Below are positions 49,101 through 58,100 of a stretch of DNA of 59,432 bases, one piece after another. Location: positions 1 to 59,432 of the forward strand of contig JAJFLO010000399.1 in the NCBI GenBank assembly GCA_021772675.1. Direction: 5' to 3'. Every line of letters starts with the position of its first letter. The first letter of the stretch is position 1. The notes beneath the pieces are model-generated. The model was not told the DNA's origin and did no database searches. It was given only the letters and a program-made list of their open reading frames with translations. The DNA is from Verrucomicrobiota bacterium (lineage in GTDB: Bacteria > Verrucomicrobiota > Lentisphaeria > JABSQK01 > JAJFLO01). The position numbers were made by a program, and so were the translations under genes.

Positions 49101-52100
49101 GAGCAGCCGGATACATTGGAAACCATTGGCACATTATTGCTCAAGCCAGTTTTGCGAGAAAAACCGCTCGATCCAGAGCATACCCGTTCGAAAATTCCAG
49201 ATCACCGAGTCGTCCTCTGCGGTTTTAATCAATACCGTCACCAATTGGCAAAATCAAACTCTGACCTATCTCTTACTTATCTTGAATCAAACCAGACATC
49301 CTTGGGAAAACGGTTTAGAGACTATTCGTTAGCATTGTTTGAAAATATTCAAAATATTCTTCAAGAAAAAACTAACGCCGCTGTTTTAATTCAAGTTCTG
49401 GTTCCCGCTCAAGGTAATGACCACGTCTTCTCCGGTTTATCCGGACTATTAAAAACAGCGCATTTAGAAAATCCCAGAATTTTCGGTCAAGTAATTGCTT
49501 TGGAGGAAAATGAGAGGACGGAGGATCTGCTCGTCAAGTTGACAGAAAATGGCAAAATGCCAGAGGATTCACGCATTCACTATGATGGTGACAAACGTCT
49601 AGTTTACACCTTTGAAGAAGTGGCAGGTTCTACGACAGAACAAAATTTTCCCTGGAAGGATAGCGGTGTCTATCTAATCACCGGTGGGGCAGGGGGATTG
49701 GGCTTTCTTTTTGCCAAAGAGATTGCAACAAAAATCAATAATGCGAAACTGATCCTTACCGGACGTTCGATATTGAACTCAAAGAAGAAAGCGAAACTGA
49801 AGGAGCTCGAAAATCTTGGTGCCACAGTTGTATACAAGGCCGTGGATGTTTCCGACAAAGAAGCGGTTAAAATTCTGGTTCGGGAGATTCAAAAAGACTA
49901 TGGTGAGCTTAATGGACTTATCCATAGTGCGGGCGTGACCAACGATAACTTTATTATAAAAAAGAATAAGGAGGAGTTTGCGGAGGTACTTACTCCTAAG
50001 GTTGACGGAATTATAAACCTGGATCACGCGACAAAAGACCTGGAGCATTTAGATTTTTTTATTTTATTTTCGTCAGGGGCTGGAGTAATGGGCAACGCAG
50101 GGCAAGCCGATTATTCCACCGCCAACGGGTTTATGGATGCGTTTGCAAACGGTCGCTACGCTCTGTGTAAATTGAATGAGCGACGGGGGAAAACGCTTTC
50201 GATCAATTGGCCACTATGGAGAGACGGTGGCATGGGAATTGACAATGCCTCCGAAAAAATCATGGAAGACAACCAGGGGTTGGTGCCAATGGAGACCGTT
50301 TCGGGACTGGCCGCATTTTACCAAAGCGTGTCATCAAATGAACCTCAAGTGATGGTTGTGGAAGGAGATTTGAAAAAACTTTATACATTATTCCTTGATG
50401 GAGTCCGTATTCATTTTGTGAGTGGGGGGCGTGATGTCTTGGGCAGTGGTCAAAGTAACGCGGTCATTCCTGGCTGCGCACTCCCCACTCAGCCGCTGAA
50501 TCACCGATTTAGTCCCGCCTTGCGTGGAGCCGAGCTACTTTTTACCACTCACAAAATGAATACGGACTCCCTTGATGAGGGCGCTCATCATATAGAACCA
50601 CAGGACAGGAAAAATCAGGGAGCTGGTGCGACCGTTATTGAAGAAAAAATAGATGAAGAAGCGCTAAAAGAAAAGGCCGTTAATTATTTTAAGAGGCAAT
50701 TGTCCAAAGTTTTGAAATTATCGTCCAAAAGGATTCAGGCTGAAGAGCCTTTAGAGAAATATGGTATAGACTCCATCATGGTCATGCAGTTGACCAATGA
50801 GTTGGAAAAAACTTTTGGCTCTTTGTCCAAAACGCTTTTCTTCGAGTATCAAACAATTCAGGAAATCAGCCATTTCTTTTTAGACGCGTATCGCCTTAAG
50901 TTTGTCAAACTTTTGCATATCAAAGAGACAAATCGAGCGGTTCCGGAATTCGAAAAATCCGTTCACAAAACGTTGCCTTTGCAAAAATACTCTCCGCAAT
51001 TACATCGAAGCCGAATAGAATACGATATTTCAAAATCATTGCATCCTTCCAAAGAAACTGCTTTAGATATTGCCATCATTGGCCTTTCCGGCAGGTATCC
51101 ACAATCAAATAACCTGGAAGAATATTGGCAGAATTTACAGAGCGGCAGAGATTGTATCACCGAGGTCCCAATCGAGCGTTGGGATTGGAGGGAATATTAT
51201 TCCGAAGATCACAGTCTGCCTGGAAATCATGATAGTAAATGGGGTGGATTCATTGCAGATGTTGATAAGTTTGATCCGTTGTTTTTCAATATTTCCCCCC
51301 GGGACGCAAAAACAATCGATCCGCAAGAACGACTGTTTCTGGAGCATGTGTGGATGGCTTTGGAAGACGCTGGCTACCGGAGGGAAGATCTACAGGGAGA
51401 TACGGGGGAATATCTCGGCGGCCAGGTTGGCGTTTATGCCGGAGTGATGTATGGAGACTATCAACTGTTTGGAGCCGAAAAAAATGTGCGCGGGAATTCC
51501 ATTTTGTATGGCGGTAGTTACGCCAGTATCGCCAACCGGGTGTCTTATGTTTTAAATCTTCATGGTCCAAGTATGACCGTGGATACGATGTGTTCCAGTT
51601 CTCTGACAACCCTCCACCTGGGCTGTCAGGATTTGAAACTTGGCCGGATAAACCTTGCCATTGCCGGTGGGGTAAATGTGAGTATTCATCCAAATAAATA
51701 TCTGGGATTAAGCATGGGGAAATTCATTTCCAGCCGGGGGCGCTGTGAGAGTTTTGGAGCAGAAGGAGAAGGCTATATCCCTGGGGAAGGGGTCGGCATT
51801 GTATTACTGAAAAGATTGTCAGATGCAACGAAAGACGGAGATCATATCTATGGGGTAATTAAAGGCAGCGCCGTGAACCATGGGGGTAAGACGAATGGTT
51901 ACACTGTCCCGAATCCCAACGCACAAATGGACGTGATCTCCAGAGCACTTAAAGAATCTAATATCGATCCCCGATCGGTGAGTTATGTCGAAGCCCATGG
52001 AACCGGTACGAAACTCGGAGATCCGATTGAGATTACCGGATTGAGCAAAGCGTTTGGCTTAAACGGAACAACCCAGTCGTGCTGGATTGGTTCGGCCAAA

Positions 52101-55100
52101 TCGAATATTGGCCATTGTGAGAGTGCCGCCGGTATTGCGGGGGTGACCAAGGTGTTGCTGCAAATGAAATATGGCAAAATTGCACCATCATTGCACTCCG
52201 GGGTCTTGAATCAGAATATTGATTTTGCGACGATCCCCTTTGTTGTAAATCAGGAGTTGCGGGACTGGAAAAAGCCCATCATTGAGGGAACAGAATATCC
52301 TCGAATTGCCGGAATTTCTTCTTTTGGGGCCGGTGGCTCAAATGCTCATGTGCTCATTGAAGAATACGTGGAAAAGGGTTCAGGGTTCAGAGTTCAGGGT
52401 TCAGAATTAGGAAAAGGGAAAGGGATTGGAAAAGGGAAAGGAAAATCCGCTTTAATCGTGTTGTCTGCCAGGAACAAAGAGCGGCTGAAAGAATATGCCA
52501 AAAAACTCCTGAAGTACGTTTCCCGACACCTGACACCTGACACCTCGCTCCTTTCTGATAACTCTCCCCAAACCACCGATCACTCAACTCAAGCAACCGA
52601 TAACCGTTCCCGCCCGCCACGGCGCGTTGTAAACCACGGCAAATCTTCGACACTGACAACTGATCACTGTTCACTGACACCTGACACCTCGCTCCTTTCT
52701 GATCTTGCCTACACCTTGCAGGTTGGCCGTGAAGCGATGGAAGAACGCTTAGGGATGGTGGTCCATTCAATGGAAGAGCTTGAAGAAAAGCTGCGCGGTT
52801 TTATTGCGGGGGACGAGGACATGGAGGACCTTTATTTTGGCCAGGTCAAACGAAATAAAGATACCTTAGCGGTTTTCGCTGCGGATGAAGATTTGCAAAA
52901 AGCCATAGATGCGTGGATTGTCAAAGGAAAATATAACAAGCTTATGGACCTTTGGGTGAAAGGTTTGATGTTTGATTGGGGCAAATTGTACGGCGACACC
53001 AAACCACAACGGATAAGTGCGCCCACCTACCCATTTGCCAGAGAGCGTTATTGGGTGGAGACCGGAGATTCTAAAGGGACCAGTCCGACAAAGCCCGACA
53101 TAAATGTCCGCAGCACACCACAATCTCACTCATTGGCAACATCTGCAACTTCACAGCCTCTACATGTATTATCTGCTAGTACCGAAAAAATAACGTCTTC
53201 AGAAGATCGTTTGAAACCGACACAAATTTCTCTTTCGGCCCCTTCCGCTGTCGGCGATTTTAACGAACGAAATAAAAAAAAGAAAAGGTCACCAATTTCT
53301 GTATTAAAAAATGTTGATGTCCTGAAAGATCTGAAGGCGGCAATGCCGATGGATGTAAAGTCAGCGATCCCTACGCTCAATAGAACAGGAGTTATGGTTG
53401 AAGGCCTTATTTCCTATTCGGAAGACTTTGCCAGTTATGCTGGTCAATGTGGAGGAGAAGTGCTGGATATAGGGTGTGCCTATGGCGTCGCTACTATTGC
53501 TGCTTTGGAACAAGGTGCACAGGTATTGGCGGTGGATATGGAGCCGCAACATCTTGATATTCTGGAGAGTCGTATCAACGATGACGCAATGCGGAGGTTA
53601 CGTACCCAACAAGGCTTATTACCTGAGATTAATTTTGAGAATGAACGTTTTGCTGCCATCCATGCCAGTCGTGTTATTCATTTTTTAAAGCCGGAGGATG
53701 TTCAGGAAACGATCAAAAAAATGTACCAATGGCTACAGCCTGGGGGAAAACTGTTTTTAATTACAGATACACCTTATGTTGGATATTGGGCTTCTAAAGC
53801 ATCCGATTATGAAGCTCGTAAGGCCTCGGGAGAATTGTGGCCGGGTTATATCGAAGATGTCAGCAAATATTTCGACGATAAAGATATCCGTGGTGGCCCC
53901 TCGCTTATCAATCCTCTGGATCCCGATATTTTGAAACGGGAGTGTTCAGTCGTCGGATTCAATGTGGAAAATGTCGGTTTTTTGGCTAATGGATCAACCT
54001 TCGAAGAGGGGAGCAACAGGGCTTATGCAGGAGTTCTCGCCGTGAAACCTCTTTCGTCATCACGTCATGAAAATCAACAGTCACATGAATCCTCTGAAGA
54101 TATTCAAAAAATACTGAAGATGCTTTTAGCCGAAGAACTGAGTATGGATATTGACCAGGTTGATGATGAGATGCCGTTCATTGATATGGGATTAGACTCA
54201 ATTTCTGCTGTGGCCTGGGTTCGAAAAATTAATACTCATTATGGATTATCTATTAACACCACCAAAGTGTACAACCACTCTACCATTGTCGAGTTTGGTA
54301 AGTATATCAAAAAAAAGGGAAAAGACCGAGGCTTATTTCAATATTCGAAAAAGGCCTCTTCTATTGCCGAAACGTCTCCTGAACACGTTCTTGATTATGC
54401 AAGAGAGCAATTTCAGTGTGACAGAGACATTGCCCCATCGCTTATCCCCCAGAGTAACGGAAAAACTGAAGGTGCTCCTAAACGTGTAGAAATCATAGAT
54501 CGAACCGGGAAGGATCAAACCCAAACTCAGTCCATTGCCGTTATTGGCATGTCAGGACAATTTCCAAAATCCAGGAACCTCGATGAATTTTGGGACAACT
54601 TGGTTCATGGCCTGGATTGCATATCGGAAATTCCACCCACACGATGGAATCTCAGTGATTATTATGACCCGGATCCTCTGGTCACAGGGAAAACGTATTG
54701 CAAATGGATGGGGGCTTTAGAGGATATGGCTCTGTTTGATCCTTCATTTTTTAACATTTCACCCAAAGAAGCAGAATTGATGGATCCACAGCAGAGGCTG
54801 TTTTTACAAAGCAGTTGGCACTGTATTGAGGATGCGGGTTATAATCCTGCTCAATTATCAGGCAGTAGATGTGGCGTTTTCGTGGGCTGTGGTGCGAGTG
54901 ATTATGGCCGCTTAGTAGAAAGTGAAGAATTGAGTGTAGAGGGAGCCATGGGCGGCGCTACCTCGGTTTTATCCGCCAGAATTTCTTATTTACTGAATTT
55001 ACGAGGGCCTTCTTTACCGATTGATACTGCCTGTTCGTCATCTTTGGTGGCTATTGCTTCAGCCTGTGACAGTTTGGTTTTAAGAAACAGTGATTCCGCC

Positions 55101-58100
55101 CTGGCAGGGGGCGTATGTGTGTTGGTAGGGCCTGCTATGCATATTGTCGCCAGCAACGCAGGAATGCTCTCAAGCAATGGTCGTTGTTTTACCTTCGATC
55201 AGCGAGCCAATGGCTATGTACTCGGAGAAGGGGTTGGCGTGATTCTTCTTAAACGGTTAGAGGATGCAGAAAGAGATGGAGATCGGATTCATGCCGTGAT
55301 TAGGGGGTGGGGCGTCAATCAAGATGGCAAGACCAACGGGATTACTGCCCCTAACCCGGATTCCCAAGCACGCCTGGAAAAAGAGATATACGACAAGTTC
55401 GCTATTAATCCGGGAGGGATTCAACTGCTAGAGGCTCATGGGGCAGGGACAAAGCTAGGTGATCCCATTGAGGTAGAGGGATTGAAGGAATCCTTTAAAT
55501 CCTACACAACAAAAATGAATTTCTGTGCGTTAGGTTCAGTGAAGAGCAATATAGGCCATTTGCTGACTGCTGCGGGTATTTCCGGATTTATGAAACTTCT
55601 GCTTTCGCTCAAGTATCGAAAAATTCCTCCAACCATTCATTATGATCATTTAAACGAACATATTGAACTTGAAAAATCACCTTTTTATGTGAATGCCGAG
55701 TGCAAAGACTGGAACGTTTCAGACGGTCAAAAGCGTTGCTCGGCGATCAGTTCGTTTGGACTCAGTGGCACGAATGCCCATGTCGTACTTGAAGAATATA
55801 TAGAACAGAGTTCAGGGTTCAGGGTTCAGGGTTCAGGGTTAGAAAAAGATCGGTCCCATTCGTCCAATCAGTCTGATCCGTCCTATCTCATCGTATTGTC
55901 AGCTAAGAATAAGGAGCGGCTAGAAGAATATGCCAAGAAACTCCTGAAATACGTTTCCCGACACCTGACACCTGACCACTCTACTCAAGCAACTGATAAC
56001 TCTACTCAAACACCTGATACCTCGCTCCTTTCTGATCACTCTCCTCAAACAACCGATCACTCAACTCAAGCAACTGATAACTGTTTCCGCCACGGCGAAT
56101 CTTCGACACTGATAACTGATCACTCCACTCAAACAACTGATCACTCTCCCCAAGTCACTGATCACTGTTCACTTTTCACTACTCACTTACAAGACCTCGC
56201 CTACACCCTTCAGGTTGGCCGAGCAGCGATGGAAGAGCGCTTGGGGCTGATTGTCCATTCAATGCAAGAGCTTGCAGAGAAACTTCAAGGTTTTCTTGAG
56301 AGAAAAAAGGACACTGAAGAATTTTATATAACCGGGGACAAGCAGAATAAAAAGATGCTTGCTGTCTTTGCGGCAGATGAGGATATGGACGGAACGATTG
56401 AGACATGGATGAGCAAGGGTAAATATCGGAAAATTCTGGACCTCTGGGTCAATGGCCTGAACATTGATTGGGACAAATTGTACGGGGATAACAAACCGCG
56501 ACGGATAAGCGCTCCCACCTATCCTTTCGCCAGAGAGCGTTATTGGGTTCAAGAATCAGGGCACAGTAAAACAAATCAACAATCAACAGCCGAGCAGTGC
56601 GAGACGGGCTCGACCGTCAGAGAGAGCAACGAAGTGGCAATCACAAATCATAATTCAACAGTGTTGCATCCGTTGGTGCCTGAGAATACGTCCAATTTTT
56701 CCGAATCTGACCCGGACGAAACCAGTATTCAAGAGGAAGCCGAGCCATCATTCCAGTGGAACTTTTCGTTGCCTACGGAGAAAAAAGAATTGGGTCGTCA
56801 CTATTCGGCGTTTAGCAGGGAGGAAAAAACAACGATATTCCTGCGACAATTGTTCGCAGATGAATTACATAAACCGATCGATGATATAGAGACAGAACGT
56901 GATTATACTGATATGGGACTGACATCTCTTAGTTTTACTAAAGTAGTTCAGATCATGAAACATAAACTGGATAAAGATTTTCCATTAACCCGGTTCTTTG
57001 AATACACAACCGTTTCGGACTTATCGTCTCATATTTGTAAGCGTTATCCCGTTGAAATTGATCGGCTAATTGTGACAAAAAAACAGGTTCAAAAAACGAT
57101 TTCAGAGACGGAGGTAAAGAGTGCCCCTTCACCTGACAAGAAATTACAAAATGATCTCTTTGCATATGTTAAATCCCAATTCCCCGAGCTCATCCGTTTG
57201 AATGAACGTGCTAGTGGGCGACCCGTATTTTGGTTTCACCCGGCCTTGGGCGGGGTCCAGCCTTATTACGTAATTGCTGAGAATTCCGAGCGACCTTTTT
57301 GCGGCATTCAAGCTCGAGGCTGGCAAACAGATCGATCTCCATTGCATGGGATTCAAGCGATGGCCGCTTATTATGTTCATATCATTCAGTCTGTGCAACC
57401 ACAGGGCCCTTATGATTTGGGTGGATATTCTTTAGGCGGAATATTTTCTTATGAGGTTGCTCGTCAACTACAGGAGTTAGGACAGACTATCAATACGATA
57501 ACCATGCTGGATACGCTCGGTCTTGCGGAATTAAAAAACTTCGAAAGTTGTACAAAAAGCAAAATGTTGCAAGTGGTGAATACCGCCTTTGCACCGACGA
57601 TGGAACTGGTTAAGGAAAAAATGAAAGACTCATTAATACACCGTGACGAATTAAATATGGGCCTGGACGATGAACGCTTTTTAGACCAATTAGTGGCTCT
57701 GGCAAGAAAACGTGGTTTCCAGAAAACTAAATCTGATATTCAGGAACTCCTGAGTCAGACGCCAAAGATTTCAAAATCCTATGACGTCCAGAATTTTTCA
57801 CTCTTACCGCTGTCGGACCCACGGGCAATTAAATGTTATTACTTTCGCAATAAAAGTGGTTTGTTTTGGGGAGAATTTGAACCTTATTTTACAACGACGA
57901 AAAATGAAACGGCATTTGATCGCACAAGCTATTGGCGTGACTGGAAGAAACAATTACCCAGATTCCACATTATGGATGTTGATTCTGCCAATCATATGGT
58001 TTTTTTATCAGAACCCAAAGTATGTGAAACCATCATAGATTTCTGCAAAAGCCTCTATTCCAATGCAGGAATGTCCGAACAGTTTTTGAAATCCTTCAAA

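Larger units (their letters stand above)
46365..50910 (+). other. Module 12: KS-DH-KR-ACP
   Basis: The KS (Cys348, ETHGTGT, NIGH), DH (His824 in HEVKGQKILP, Asp1006) and KR (LITGGAGGLG, YSTAN) all look functional, and ACP Ser1650 reads GIDS. An alkene is the expected outcome, or a beta-hydroxyl if the DH is skipped. The KR-ACP linker contains the translated mobile element at 50401-50569. Confidence 0.85.

Noticed and set aside
51286-51693. Antisense ORF of 135 codons, and many other minus-strand ORFs of 60-127 codons
   Set aside because: They overlap conserved KS/KR/ACP coding sequence, have no recognisable domains, and are expected by chance opposite long genes.
55947-56195. Possible CRISPR array
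   Set aside because: The period is 7/21 bases with no unique spacers of uniform length, and the stretch is translated within a PKS linker.
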